DNA from: Raphanus sativus
Taxonomy: Eukaryota; Streptophyta; Magnoliopsida; Brassicales; Brassicaceae
NCBI RefSeq assembly: GCF_000801105.2
Contig: NC_079516.1
Span: 24,341,043-24,405,042 of the forward strand
Direction of reading: 5' to 3'
Length of the DNA: 64,000 nucleotides
The position numbers and the translations under genes are program-made. Position 1 is the first letter of the stretch. Each line of letters begins with the position of its first letter. The notes beneath the pieces were generated by a model. It worked only from the letters and a program-made list of their open reading frames with translations, was not told the DNA's origin and ran no database searches. This document shows, piece after piece, positions 12,290-24,866 of this stretch.

Positions 12290-14967
12290 ACTATCTTATT
12301 ATATAAAGCTTGGTTCGTCAAAGTTTCTAATTAATATTATCGCGACATGTGTCAATAATTTTTTAAAGATTGTGATATGTGTCAAAATATGATACAATTA
12401 TCTTTTTAAAAAACAAATTAAAAGAAATTTAGAAAAATAAAATTATTATTACAAAATTTTCCTTTATGGTTCTTTGAGATTTTAGAAAAGGAAAATTACT
12501 ATTGCATAATCTTTTCAATTATATATTTTTAAAAATATTGGATAATAATTTTCATTTTAATCCTAAAAACAAAATAATTGTAAAAATCTATTTGAAATTA
12601 GGTATTTTTAATTATATTTTTTTAAAAGATACTAAAGAAAGAGAATTAATAATCCTACAAATACAAGAAATTATTTAAAGAAATCATAAAGAAAACTAAT
12701 TATTTTTATTGAAAACTGAGAAAAATTAACTATAGAATAAATAATATTCCTTTTTAAAAGCCTAAACAAAAAAGATTGTTAGTATTCCTATAATTTTAAT
12801 ATAAATAACTATTTTCTTTTCAGTAGATAATTTTTTTTTAATTAAATTGTAAACCAAAATAGCTACAAATATTTCACATCCATATTAAGGATTAAGCTTT
12901 CTCATTCTATTTTCACAAAATACAATAGTAATTACAAGAAAATATTACATGAATATTTTCTTTTAATTTCTTGATACAAATCAATTTTTTATTATCCTTA
13001 TTACATCTTATGATGCTAACACATTTTTTTAAAAAAATATTTTGATTTTATTTTCTTACAAGAGCATGTGTGAATTTGATGAATATGTGTTTGTACTTTT
13101 GAGACAAAATATACAATAAATTAAACATAAATTTTTTTTTTTAAAAGTTAGTTGTATAAAAATCATAAACTAAAACGAATTATAGTATCCGACAAATAGA
13201 GAAATTGTTTGATGAAAAATATTGAAGAAAAAAAAATTATAAAATAGGAAACTTTCCCTTTTTAGGTCTAATAAAATAAATAGTAAAAGAAATATTAGTT
13301 TTCTTATAAATAAATCTTTAATATATAATTTTGGGTTAAAAATTTTAAACCAAAAAAACATCAAATATTTCACCAGATATGATTGTGACATGTGTTAACA
13401 AAAAATAGATTTTGAATGTGTCAAAAAACCTGCCATTATGTAAAAATATTTTATTTTATCCTAAAATCCTGAATAAAAGATATTTTAAAAATATATTTTC
13501 CTTTTAAAATCTTAACCAAAGAATAATTACTTTTATTCTTTTTTTAAATCCTGACAAAAATTGTAAATTTTTATTTAATAGTAGCTTTTACTTTAAAAGT
13601 TTAATGATAAACATGATACTAAAAATTATTTACTTAACAAAGAAAAACTGTAAGAATATTAGTGATATTAGAAAAAAATTTTGAAAGTATAAATTTTTTA
13701 AAATTAATTTGATAGTAATTGCATTTTTATAATGCTAGAAAAAATAGAATTGTAGAATAGTAGGTAATATTAGTTTCCTTTCCTAAAACCCTACAAACTA
13801 TAAAAAAATGTTTGATAGTTGTTTTCCTTTTAAAAAAATCATAAACCAAAGAGATTTTCATCAAATTTTTTATTACATAAACAAAATATAATTTAAAAAA
13901 TTTAATTGATAATAGTTTCTAAGAGAGAATTTGATGATGGACATGATACTAAAATTTATTTAATTAACAAAAGAAGTGTAAAATATTATTGATAAGAATT
14001 GTAAAGATAGTAATTTTAAAATTATTTAATAGTAACTAAAAATAATTAGTTTCTAGAAATTTTATTTTGGAAAAATGAAATTTCCTTTTCGAGAAAAAGA
14101 ATTCTAAACAAAAGATATTTGTATCATATTTTTAAGACCTAAACAAAATAGACTTTTAAAAGTTTATTTGATAAGATTTTTAATAAAGAATTAATAAAAA
14201 TATCTAATTGATATGAATTCTAAAGATAGTAATTTTAAAATTATTTAATAGTAACTAGAAATAATTAGTTTCTAGCAATTTGATATAAAAAGAGATTTAT
14301 AAAATACAATGTTTTCTTTTTGAAAAATCCTAACAAAAAGAAAAAAAGTTTAAAATTGATTAATGACAAGTATGATGGTTTATAATTAATAAAAATAAAA
14401 AATTAGGATGTTGTCGTGATTGGTATTTATATGCGTTGTTCATGCACATGTTTGTTATATATTTTCATGTTTAGTCATAAGAAGTATATTATTATGATTG
14501 TCAGTTTGAGTCATTTTTATATGCGTTTTGCTAAAACAAATCAAGATTTATCTCATCTTACTATTATTTTTTTACTATGTAATATCTTTTCTATTTCTTT
14601 TCAATTAAAATGTTATAGTAAATTAAGAGAATTACTAAACAATAAATAAGTTTTATTTAACTTTCAGATTTGTTTTATTTCATTCTAATTCTTACTTCAG
14701 GTTGGGCTCAGTTTAAGTTTTTAGTTATGAAAGTTTTGTTTAATCCTAAGTACAAAATTGATAACAATTCACTTATTCACCATGATTATAAAATACAAAT
14801 ATTAACCGGAATTTATGTGTGGTAAAGAGTTCTTAATTATAAAATAAGTCTCACACAGCCTATGCAAAAAAAATCCAAAACTTTAATAAAATGATTTATT
14901 ACTTTTATGTTATTATTAAATTAAAACATCATACAGAACCCGTTGCAATGCGCGGGTTCATATCTAG
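12290..14967 (+). mobile_element. Helitron, ~2.7 kb, non-coding (copy A)
   Basis: The 3' end is clear: a hairpin-forming AACCCGTTGCAATGCGCGGGTT, then CATATCTAG and host T at 14968. The 5' end is placed at CTATCTTATTATATAAAGC near 12290, with the ACATGTGTCA motif about 50 bp in, which resembles known crucifer Helitron 5' ends but lacks a perfect TC start. The interior is extremely AT-rich and has no Rep/helicase motifs; short ORFs such as 14416-14649 are chance frames. The opposite boundary therefore has lower certainty than the 3' one. Confidence 0.7.
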
Positions 14968-14999
14968 TTAATTTTATAATTGGGTGTCATATCATTATT

Positions 15000-15236
15000 T
15001 CTCTTTCCGGTTTTGTCCCTTTACTAATCCCATAAACGGTAGATCCTTAGCAAAATATAAAAACGATGGAAGTCATTACTCTAGTGGTGGTTGTTATTGC
15101 ACTAGTGGTGGTTATCACAAAGATAATGGTTGCGACAGTGGATAACTACAGCGATGGTGGTTACGGTAGAAGCAATCATAATAAATGCAAAAGATACAAT
15201 GGTGGTCTTTTGTAGATGGTTATGGTGGCGGTAGTT
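15000..15236 (+). pseudogene. Glycine-rich-protein gene debris (copy A)
   Basis: GGTGGT-rich sequence encodes broken glycine-rich pieces such as YSSGGCYCTSGGYHKDNG and, in another frame, DNYSDGGYGRSN. Stops and frame changes interrupt it. It follows directly after the Helitron end and is cut by the duplication junction at about 15236. The parent gene is not identified; a glycine-rich RNA-binding protein or cell-wall GRP would fit. Confidence 0.4.
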
Positions 15237-15243
15237 TTATTTA

Positions 15244-16730
15244 ACTCTATCATCTTCACCGCATCTTGGGCATCGCATATGACGACGTGTCAAATTCCCC
15301 GTTACTACTAAATACCCCGAGGCCATTTGCAAAATTAAACGTCTCTTTTTAAGGGGTGCCTTGATCTTCCAAGCATGAGCTTGCAATTTTGTTATACTAG
15401 GTTCAGACATCACCACCTCATGATCATGATATAGCACATTCTTTGCTATCCAAAATCCCGATTTTACGGTGTACACCCCACTCTTTGCATAGCCCCAACT
15501 ATATTTATCCTCCATATGGGATTGGCTTATGGCCATACTCCGAATTAGAGACACATCCTCTTGTGCAACCAACTGCTCTAGTAATCCAACATTCCATCTT
15601 ATGGGCGTACCCTGGGTAAGGTCAGACACAATCATTCGCGGGTGCACCACTGGAACGGCTGGTCTAGCCGGCCGTGCAGGAACAGTTGGGATCCAAAGAT
15701 CATTCCAAACTTGAATTTGGTATCCCGAGTGAACAAACCTTATTATTCCCAATAAGAGAAGTGGCTTCGCCTCCATCAAGCTTGACCATACATAAGACAA
15801 ATAGACTGAGCCTGTGATTTGTAGGATCGAGCATGTACGGTGGTATCTTCTTTTACGAACACGTGCAAGTAGAGATTCTGGGTATTGAATCAATTTCCAT
15901 AGTTAATTTGCTAATAAAGCAATATTAAACTCATGGATCAATCTAAATCCCATTCCCCCTTTTACTTTCGGACTGTGATTTGTAGGATCGAGCATGTACG
16001 GTGGTATCTTCTTTTACGAACACGTGCAAGTAGAGAGTCTGGGTATTGAATCAATTTCCACAATTGTTTTGCTAATAAAGCAATATTAAACTCATGGTCA
16101 ATCTAAATCCCATTCCCCCTTTTACTTTCGGACTGCACAATTTTCCCTCCTTGCCCCATGCATTCTTCGTTTTGGTGGAGTCGTACTCCACCAAAAGCGT
16201 GCAATGACACTACTAATTTATGACATATTTCCAGTGGAAGTAAAACAGTTGACATAACATATGTTGGAAGAGCTAAAGCTATAGTTTTGATGAGGATTTC
16301 TTTCCCACCCTTTTCCAACCATCTCCTAGACCATCCATTGATTCTATGATCAAGTTTATCCTTAAGGAATACAAATAGGTAAAATTTTGATCCACTAATA
16401 TCCTCTGGAATTCCAAGATATGTTCCCATACCGTCCTCAGTTTCAATACCAAGAGTATCTTTAATTTGTTTCTTTATAGTTACCGAAACTCTCTTTCCAA
16501 ATAGAAGCAAAGACTTCTCAAAATTTATAGCTTGGCCTGATGCTTTCTCATAAACCTTTACTGCTTTCATAAATTCATCACATTCACGGGGCACTGCCTT
16601 ACATAAGAAAAAGCTATCATCAGCACATAACAAGTAGGACACCGAGGGGCTAACACATGCTACCCGCATCCCTATTATCTTTCTTTGATTCTCTGGATGA
16701 TTTAGAAGAATATTAATATAGAGTTAATTT
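15244..16730 (-). mobile_element. L1-type LINE ORF2 fragment (copy B)
   Basis: This has the same RT/zf-RVT content as copy A: CADDSFFLC near 16610, a longer uninterrupted frame of 188 codons at 16669-16103 and another of 218 codons at 15893-15237 ending in the CPRCGEDD motif. The RNase H part is absent because the duplication starts inside the element. It is a dead fragment. Confidence 0.85.
15811..16132 (-). repeat. 161-bp tandem duplication within LINE copy B
   Basis: It matches the 11331-11652 duplication, with repeats at 15811 and 15972. Sharing the same breakpoints in both units orders the events: LINE internal duplication first, large duplication second. Confidence 0.9.
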
Positions 16731-16769
16731 GTAAAATAACAACTTTTAATAAAATGTTAAGAATATAAC

Positions 16770-19462
16770 ACTATCTTATTATATAAAGCTTGGTTTGTCA
16801 AAGTTTCTAATTAATATTATCGCGACATGTGTCAATAATTTTTTAAAGATTGTGATATGTGTCAAAATATGATACAATTATCTTTTTTTTTAAAAAAAAA
16901 AAATTTAGAAAAATAAAATTATTATTACAATTTTTTCCTTAATGGTTCTTTGAGATTTTAGAAAAGATAAATTACTATTACATAATCTTTTCAATTATAT
17001 ATTTTAAAAAATATTGGATAATAATTTTCATTTTAATCGTAAAAACAAAATAATTGTAAAAATCTATTTGAAAGTAGGTATTTTTAATTATATTTTTTTT
17101 AAAGATACTAAAGAAAGAAAATTAATAATTCTACAAATACAAGAAATTATTTAATAAAAATCATAAAGAAAACTAATTATTTTATTGAAAACTGAGAAAA
17201 ATTAACTATAGAATAAATAATATTCCTTTTTAAAAGCCTAAACAAAAAGATTGTTATATTATTCGTAGAATTTTAATATAAATAACTATTTTTCTTTTCA
17301 ATAGATAATTTTATGTTAATTAAATTGTAAACCAAAATAGCTACAAATATTTCACATCTATATTAAGGATTAAGCTTTCTCGTTCTATTTTCACAAAATA
17401 CAATAGTAATTACAAGAAAATATTACATGAATATTTTCTTTTAATTTCTTGATACAAATCAATTTTTTTATTATCCTTATTATATCTTATGATGCTAACA
17501 CATTTTTTTTAAAAACTATTTTGATTTTATTTTCTTACAAGAGCATGTGTGAATTTGATGAATATGTGTTTGTACTTTTGAGACAAAATATACAATAAAT
17601 TAAACATAAATTTTTATTTTTAAAAGTTAGTTGTATAAAAATCATAAACTAAAACGAATTATAGTATCTTGAAGAAAAAAAATTGTTTGATGAAAAATCT
17701 TGAAGAAAAAAAATTATAAAATAGGCAACTTTCCCTTTTTAAGTCTAATAAAATAAAATAGTAAAAGAAATATTAGTTTTCTTATAAATAAATATTTAAT
17801 ACATAATTTGGGTTAAAAATTTTAAACCAAAAAAACATCAAGTATTTCACCAGATATGATTGTGACATGTGTTAACAAAAAATAGATTTTGAATGTGTCA
17901 AAAAACCTGCCATTATGTAAAAATATTTTATTTTATCCTAAAATCCTGAATAAAAGATATTTTAAAAATATATTTTCCTTTTAAAATCTTAACCAAAGAA
18001 TAATTACTTTTATTCTTTTTTTAAATCCTGACAAAAATTGTAAATTTTTATTTAATAGTAGCTTTTACTTTAAAAGTTTAATGATAAACATGATACTAAA
18101 AATAATTTACTTAACAAAGAAAAACTGTAAGAATATTAGTGATATTAGAAAAAAAATTTGAAAGTAGAAATTTTTTTAAATTAATTTGATAGTAATTGCA
18201 TTTTTATAATGCTAGAAAAAATAGAATTGTAGAAGAGTAGGTAATATTAATTTCCTTTCCTAAAACCCTACAAACTATAAAAAAAATGTTTGATAGTTGG
18301 TTTCCTTTTAAAAAAATCATAAACCAAAGAGATTTTCATCAAATTTTTTAATACATAAACAAAATATAATTTAAAAAATTTAATTGATAATAGTTTCTAA
18401 GAGAGAATTTGATGATGGACATGATACTAAAATTTATTTAATTAACAAAAGAAGTGTAAATATATTATTGATAAGAATTGTAAAGATAGTAATTTTAAAA
18501 TTATTTAGTAGTAACTAAAAATAATTAGTTTTGAGAAATTTTATTTTGGAAAAATGGAATTTCCTTTTCGAGAAAAAGAATTCTAAACAAAAGATATTTG
18601 TAAACAAAAGATATTTGTATCATATTTTTAAGACCTAAACAAAATAGAATTTTAAAAGTTTATTTGATAAGATTTTTAATAAAGAATTAACAAAAATATC
18701 TAATTGATATGAATTCTAAAGATAGTAATTTTAAAATTATTTAATAGTAACTAGAAATAATTAGTTTCTAGCAATTTGATATAAAAAGAGATTTATAAAA
18801 TACAATGTTTTCTTTTTGAAAAATCCTAACAAAAGGAAAAATAGTTTAAAATTGATTAATGACAAGTATGATGGTTTATAATTAATAAAAATAAAAAATT
18901 AGGATGTTGTCGTGATTGGTATTTATATGCGTTGTTCATGCACATGTTTGATATATATTTTCATGTTTAGTCATAAGAAGTATATTATTATGATTGTCAG
19001 TGTGAGTCATTTTTATATGCGTTTTGCTAAAACAAATCAAGATTTATCTCATCTTACTATTATTTTTTTACTATGTAATATCTTTTCTATTTCTTTTCAA
19101 TTATAATGTTATAGTAAATTAAGAGAATTATTAAACAATAAATAAGTTTTATTTAACTTTCAGATTTGTTTTATTTCATTCTAATTCTTACTTCAGGTTG
19201 GGCTCAGTTTAAGTTTTAGTTATGAAAGTTTTGTTTAATCCTAAGTACAAAATTGATAACAATTCACTTATTCACCATGATTATAAAATACAAATATTAA
19301 CCGGAATTTATGTGTGGTAAAGAGTTCTTAATTATAAAATAAGTCTCACACAGCCTATGCAAAAAAAATCCAAAACTTTAATAAAATGATTTATTACTTT
19401 TATGTTATTATTAAATTAAAACATCATACAGAACCCGTTGCAATGCGCGGGTTCATATCTAG
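16770..19462 (+). mobile_element. Helitron, ~2.7 kb, non-coding (copy B)
   Basis: This duplicate of the Helitron in unit A ends in the same hairpin, with CATATCTAG at 19462. Small differences include an extra 16-bp repeat (AACAAAAGATATTTGTA) near 18590. It arose by segmental duplication rather than transposition, because flanking DNA is copied too. Confidence 0.7.
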
Positions 19463-19494
19463 TTAATTTTATAATTGGGTGTCATATCATTATT

Positions 19495-20030
19495 TCTCTT
19501 TCCGGTTTTGTCCCTTTACTAATCCCATAAACGGTAGATCCTTAGCAAAATATAAAAACGATGGAAGTCATTACTCTAGTGGTGGTTGTTATTGCACTAG
19601 TGGTGGTTATCACAAAGATAATGGTTGCGACAGTGGATAACTACAGCGATGGTGGTTACGGTAGAAGCAATCGTAATAAATGCAAAAGATACAATGGTGG
19701 TCTTTTGTAGATGGTTATGGTGGCGGTAGTGGTGGTTGTGGTTGCCATTGTAATGTTGAACCATATAATAACTGAATAGAGAGATAGATGATGTTTTTGT
19801 TTTTTTTTGTTATGAGAAATATAAATAGAATGAAACCTATGAAATTGTGTATTTTTATAAATGAAATTATAAAATAGAATAGACTACTAAAACTAGTTTG
19901 TATTTGCATGTTTGACATCTAAAATTATGGATCTGGTGGTGATCGCGGCGGCGACTACAGTGATGGTAGTCGAATTATGGTTGTGATTATGGAAAATATG
20001 ATGATGATTACAAAGGGGACAATGATAATT
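19495..20030 (+). pseudogene. Glycine-rich-protein pseudogene (longer copy)
   Basis: This is the same debris as at 15000-15236 but it continues past the duplication end: GGT-rich sequence to 19745, an AT-rich stretch of about 170 bp that could be an old intron, then GGDRGGDYSDGS near 19935 and a tail rich in D, Y, K and G codons. No single open frame spans it. The parent gene is not recognised. Confidence 0.4.
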
Positions 20031-20087
20031 TATTTTGCTTTATTTTTGGTATTTCCATAAATATACTAGACGGAGATATATTTTCTT

Positions 20088-22910
20088 GAGAAATTTGTCA
20101 AATATGACTCAAATCTTGATTTTAACTGAAAAATATACTCAAACATCAATCAAATGCAAGAGTAACCCAAAACCTTGTGAAATTACAACCAACACCTTGT
20201 GATCAAACAAAAAACCATAATTTATTTTTAAGAATATAACCTCGGGAAGTCTTCTGAGCTTCTGTAAGTTTTCTGGGGACTTCTTCGACGTCTTCTCATA
20301 TAGTTGATCTTAAATTTTTTATAAAAAAATATTTTGCTGGGGGAAAAATTGAAATCATGTAACTATAATTTTTTGTAAATGATATAAATTAAGAAATAGT
20401 AAAATTGAATTGTTTTCAACATAGATGAGTTAATCCAGTGGAAATCAGGGTATTCTTTGGTTTAGGGTTTGGTAACATATGTTGTAATATTGTTTGTATT
20501 CTTAGGGTTAGTTTTTGGAAAGCTTAAATTTTTTTTTGAAAAATTAAAATTTGACCTATATGTGTTTAGTTCTGTGTATATTAAAAACCTTTCATTTGAA
20601 TTTGATTTTAATGAGGTGTTTAGTTAGCTAATTAATTTTAAGGTTCATATTTAGGGTTTAGACGACTTCAAGGAAGTCGTCCAGTGAATAGTATTTACGG
20701 GGTGATGGAAGACTTCCTGGAAGTCTTTCGTGGTTTTTAAGTCGTCTCGACCCTAACCCAATAATTTACCGGACCCTGGAAGTCGTCCATACCGGACATA
20801 ACCTTTAGTTTTACCAATGTACATTAAACCTAACCCGATAATTTACCGGACATATAAGTACTATTTTTCACTTTCTATTGAAATTCACGAAAGCCTAACG
20901 CTGTTTCTCTCTGAGGCGATTTCAAAGGTAATCTCCATTTTCCATCGAATCTCTCTTTCTGTCGTTCTCACCGCCGGTAATCTCTCCTTTTACGAAAAAT
21001 GTCATTTCTCCTTCATGGCGAAGAATATTTTAGTAGATTAAACTAACCATCTGCGTCTTTTTTTTCAGATCTGAAACAATGTTTCGTTGAACTCCACCGC
21101 CGGTAAGTTTTTCCTCTTTGCTGTCGAGTTCAATTTTATGGCTTAAGGCGTTTAGCTGCAGTTAAACCCTAAATATTGTAGTCTTGATTTTTCTTTCCAG
21201 TTGATTTTTGTATATCTGTAACCACTGGTGTCGTTGATGACCATAACTTCTCTGACTGTAAGTCATCCATTTTTTCTATTTATATAGGTTTTTCTATTTA
21301 TTCAGGTCTTCTCTTCAGATCTGCAGGCTTAACACGATTTTCAGATCTGTAAGAGATCGGTTTTAGTAATCTTCTAATGGAAAACTTCCCAGAAGAGGGC
21401 GTGGGAAAGTCTTCCAGTTGAACATTACTTAAATCGATCTCTTACAGATCTGAAAATCATGTTAAGCCTATAGATGTGACGATTTTTGTAGTGTTCTACT
21501 GAAGGACTACTCAGAATACTTCCTGAAAGTCTTCCAGAGAGGAAGAATTTGTAGTGTAAGACTTCATAGAATACTTCCTGGAAGTATTCTCACTAAAACT
21601 TACATTTAAGTCTTCCAGTATAGGAATTTAGAATAGTATGTTTTATTTGTGTTTGCAGACCGGAAAATGGATTTACCAAAACTCATGCAGAAGATATATG
21701 CATTAGGGGAAATAGCCCTTTCCACTCGAAAGCCTTTTGTATCATACTGATACTCGAAGTTGCTTACTGATGTAAGGCAAGCTTTACATGATGACTAATA
21801 TGAGGAGCTTAAGGACTCAAAGTTGGAAGTGTTCATCAAGTTCAAGGATTTGAATTTTGGTTGGACATCAAGACTGGTTCATTATATGATCAGTTTCCAG
21901 CTTAAAATCAAGAAGAAGTATGAGCTTTGAAGTCTCGTTGGTCCACAACCGGTGATGTTTGAACACCTCTGGTCTGAAATGTGATTACATCGAGGACTTG
22001 GAAAATCCAAGGTGTGAGGTTAAGAAGGAGATGGCTTCTTTCTGGGGGATGATGGGTGTTGATCTTGATGCTGGTACAACTTCTGAACAGATATTAGCAG
22101 CATGTGAGAGATGCGAAGAGTGGTCTCGGGAAGATCCCATGCGGCTCAGGCATCTTGCATCTTCAATTGATTCATTGAAGGGAAAAGGTACTCAACTGCT
22201 ACACGTGCTAGTCTTGCAAGGCTAGTTATAGATTTAGAAGAATTTGAGAACTATCAGTGGGGGAGAGTGGTGTTTAAGGAGCTGATGGACACTGAGGGGA
22301 AAATATTCGAAAAAGACTTATACTCTTGATGGGTTTATACAAGTTATCCAGGTGTGGGTCTACTATGCTCTGCCAGAATTGGCTGCTAATTATAGGAAAC
22401 CCATACTAAACAGACCGTCTCCACCGTTGCTGGCTTATACGGGTGGCAAAGGATGCAGATGTTTTAAAGAGGCTATCAGCAGACATGTATTTTAAACGTC
22501 ACTCCCTAAGACTTTGCAGAAGACTTATAGTTAAGTTTTCTGAGAAGTTTCCAGAAAAGACTTTGCACAAGACTTATAGTTTTCAAAGTCTTTTCTTGAA
22601 GACTTCTCAGAAGACTTATAGTTATTGCCTCGTCAGAGCTATCAACTCTTCAGTGGTGGCATCCCATCCCAGTGGCTTAGCGGTATGATGACTGCTCCAA
22701 CAGGATGTCTCCATTTCTTTTATATTGCATGTACTCATATATCTCATCAAGACATCATCCATTGAAACCTTACTTTTCTCTGTTATTCGGCTTCTCCGGT
22801 ATGCGTCTCACCCCTTTGTTCATTGCGATCTTCATGATGAAAGCAGTACAAAAAGAAGGAGAGGTTGGTTGCGTGAGCGCCAAACCTGGATTAACTGGCT
22901 GAAATGGTGA
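20088..22910 (+). mobile_element. MULE remnant with motif-rich flank and dead DUF1985 gene (MULE-3)
   Basis: The left end (AAATTTGTCAAATATGACTC) matches the left ends of MULE-1 and MULE-2. The non-coding part shares their GTTTAGGGTTTGGTAACATATG block and is dotted with GAAGTCTTC, GAAGACTT and AAGTCGTCC motifs (20230-21620 and 22500-22640). A 5'-UTR-like CT-rich region with possible introns precedes an ATG at 21667. It is the only copy here that retains coding sequence, so it represents the autonomous-type relative. No right end or TSD was found; the element appears truncated near 22910. Confidence 0.65.
21667..22490 (+). pseudogene. DUF1985-type MULE-associated gene, inactivated
   Basis: From ATG 21667 the frame reads MDLPKLMQKIYALGE, then hits stops at 21748 (TGA), 21796 (TAA) and about 21928 (TGA, from a TGG Trp codon). 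Recognisable blocks are EELKDSKLEVFIKFKDLNFG, SRLVHYMISFQLKIKKKYEL, GLKCDYIEDLENPRCEV and SFWGMMGVDLDAG. After further frameshifts come YTLDGFIQV, WVYYALPELAANY, NRPSPPLLAY and CRCFKEAIS. I recall these blocks from Brassicaceae DUF1985 proteins found in MULEs, often with Ulp1-like protease domains. No Ulp1 catalytic region is seen; the frame gives way to GACTT motifs at 22500. Confidence 0.65.
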
Positions 22911-22984
22911 AGTTGATGTCTAGTCCGGGCTGCTAGCCACAGCCCAACTGTGTCGCCTTTTGGATTCAAAACCGTCAAGTTTGG

Positions 22985-24170
22985 TTTTACCAAATTTACT
23001 CAAATTTGAGTTGTAATACTGTTGTTAAATACCTTTTAGGTGAAATCAATGAAAAATATGCTTAAAAAAGAATTAGCAAAATAAAAATTACACGTATCTT
23101 TGAGATAAGAACATAATATAATGTAATCACTAATACAGTTGAAGGGAATAACATAAATCCACATGAAATCAATCTGATATATTAGAACTATTAAAACAAA
23201 TTGCATGTATCTACAAGACTAGAACAAAATCAAATCTAATCATTGATACGGTTGAATGAAATAGCGTAAAACGATAAAAATTGCACGTTCTACGGATCTA
23301 TAACTGAATAAAATCTAATCACTAATATGATTAAAAGTAAAGGAATAAAGTAAATCCACAAGAAATCAAATGGATTATTAGTATTATTAAACAAACTGCA
23401 AGTACCTATGATATAGAATTTAATTATATCTAATTTCTGATATTATTAAATGGAATAGCGTAAATCTACACAACATCAGTCTAATCTTTTAGAAATATCA
23501 AAACAAATTGCACATACCTATGATATTCAGAATAAAATCCAATCACTGATACAATTGAATGTAATAGCACAATTCCACAATGATACCAAACTGTATCTCA
23601 GATGTTTTTCATTTGTATGTGCCGTTTTTCACTAAATTAAACCTAATATGCATATTTATATAAAAAGTTGCCACCGCCACCTTAGAACCCTAGCAGGGCA
23701 CACGATTACGTGTAATTAAAAGATATGTTATTGATTCCTTTATGCTAACTATATATTCTAAATTTGATTACCTACATCATTTTAGATAGTTTTATATTTT
23801 TTGAAAAGAGCCTATAATGGTCCTCTGGTATCGATTTATGTATTACCGTTTTGAGTAGCTATATCGTCTTTAGATAATTTTATATTTACTGGAAAACAGT
23901 TTCAATTTATCCTCTATTATCAATTTATGAAAATAAATTAATAGTTACTTCCTTTTCATTTTAAATGTTATTGAAAATTGTATAACATATATAAGAAAAT
24001 TTATTTTAAATACATAATATATTCTTCTCGGTACACCACATTATTTTCTTTCTTTATTAAGAGTGTTAAATTTTATATCTTTTTTTGAAAATTCCATTAA
24101 AATTTTGAGTGAATTTGCTTAATATACATGATGAGAGCCATAATTAAGTAACTACCCTAACATGCTGTAA
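22985..24170. repeat. Diverged, partly inverted copy of the 1.2-kb palindromic satellite
   Basis: At 23060-23600 about five copies of a ~105-bp sub-repeat (core TGAATGGAATAGCGTAAATC) run head to tail. They are followed by the conserved CATATTTATATAAA and CTTAGAACCCTAG of the satellite's right arm. At 24030 the spacer motif GGTACACCACAT appears in the orientation opposite to that in the main array. This is an outlying, rearranged monomer. Confidence 0.65.
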
Positions 24171-24866
24171 AATAAAGATCGTTGTAGAAAAAAGTGGATA
24201 ACCTGATTGTTTTCTCCTTGCCCTTGCCTCTGTCTTTGCCTTTGCCACTGCCCAAAACATTCATCTTCTTTCTCTTTCTCTTTCTTACCAGATTTCTCTA
24301 TCTCTTTTCCCGATTTCTTTATCCTCTTTCATTCATTTTTTTTAATTTTCCTGACTATATATTCTCTCACAATAATGAATTTTCATTGAACAGAAAGTTT
24401 CTCCTCAAATCCATAGTCAATCTTGTTACCATATTTGTTATATGTTTCCTACTATGTTTCTTGCACCAATTATTCATTATGTTTCCGGCAGCAATTACAT
24501 TGATGCTAGATGCGCCATATATGCATATGAATCATTGACTTAAAGAACACCAAACCTTCCAAAGAATACAATTGGTTTCATGATTTTACTAATTCAATAT
24601 TTATCTGCAACTATTTCAGAGGAGAGAGAAAATACAGTACATGAGGAAAGAAGAGACAAAGTAACTTATTAGTACGTTAACAATGGATGTTTGATGCTAT
24701 GATGTATCATAAAATATTATAAGAATTATTAGTAGATAACTTGTTTAATAGAAAAACATGCTTTTCAATTAACAAAAAAATGACATCAAATCTAATATGT
24801 TATTTACCATATATACCATAGTGTCAAATATAATTTTTGATTTATTTGTAATACAATAATTTTGTT
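24171..24866. other. Intergenic DNA; pyrimidine-rich tract
   Basis: A CTTTGCCTTTGCC/CTTTCTC-rich tract at 24215-24350 yields hydrophobic open frames (114 codons at 24194-24538) that look like low-complexity artefacts. No family resemblance was found. Confidence 0.5.

Larger units (their letters stand above)
10757..15236. repeat. Unit A of a ~4.48-kb direct tandem duplication
   Basis: From CATCATCTTCACCGCATCTT near 10757 to GGTGGCGGTAG near 15233, this unit contains the LINE tail, the 161-bp LINE duplication, the whole 2.7-kb Helitron and a glycine-rich-protein remnant. All recur in the same order at 15237-19731. Offsets between matching landmarks are 4480 to 4495 bp, the drift being due to small indels. 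Near-identity by eye suggests a recent event. Confidence 0.9.
15237..19731. repeat. Unit B of the ~4.48-kb direct tandem duplication
   Basis: This is the second copy of 10757-15236. The junction reads GGCGGTAG then TTTTATTTAACTCT before the LINE resumes, so a few bases of filler or divergence lie at the breakpoint. Unit B also lacks about 15 bp present in unit A near the zinc-finger region (10779-10793). Confidence 0.9.

Noticed and set aside
14416..14649. 77-codon ORF, also present at 18912-19106
   Set aside because: It lies inside both Helitron copies in AT-rich DNA and is conserved only because of the segmental duplication.
24194..24538. 114-codon hydrophobic ORF resembling a membrane protein
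   Set aside because: Low-complexity CTT/CCT-rich DNA yields Leu/Phe/Pro runs by chance; there is no promoter, splice or family evidence.
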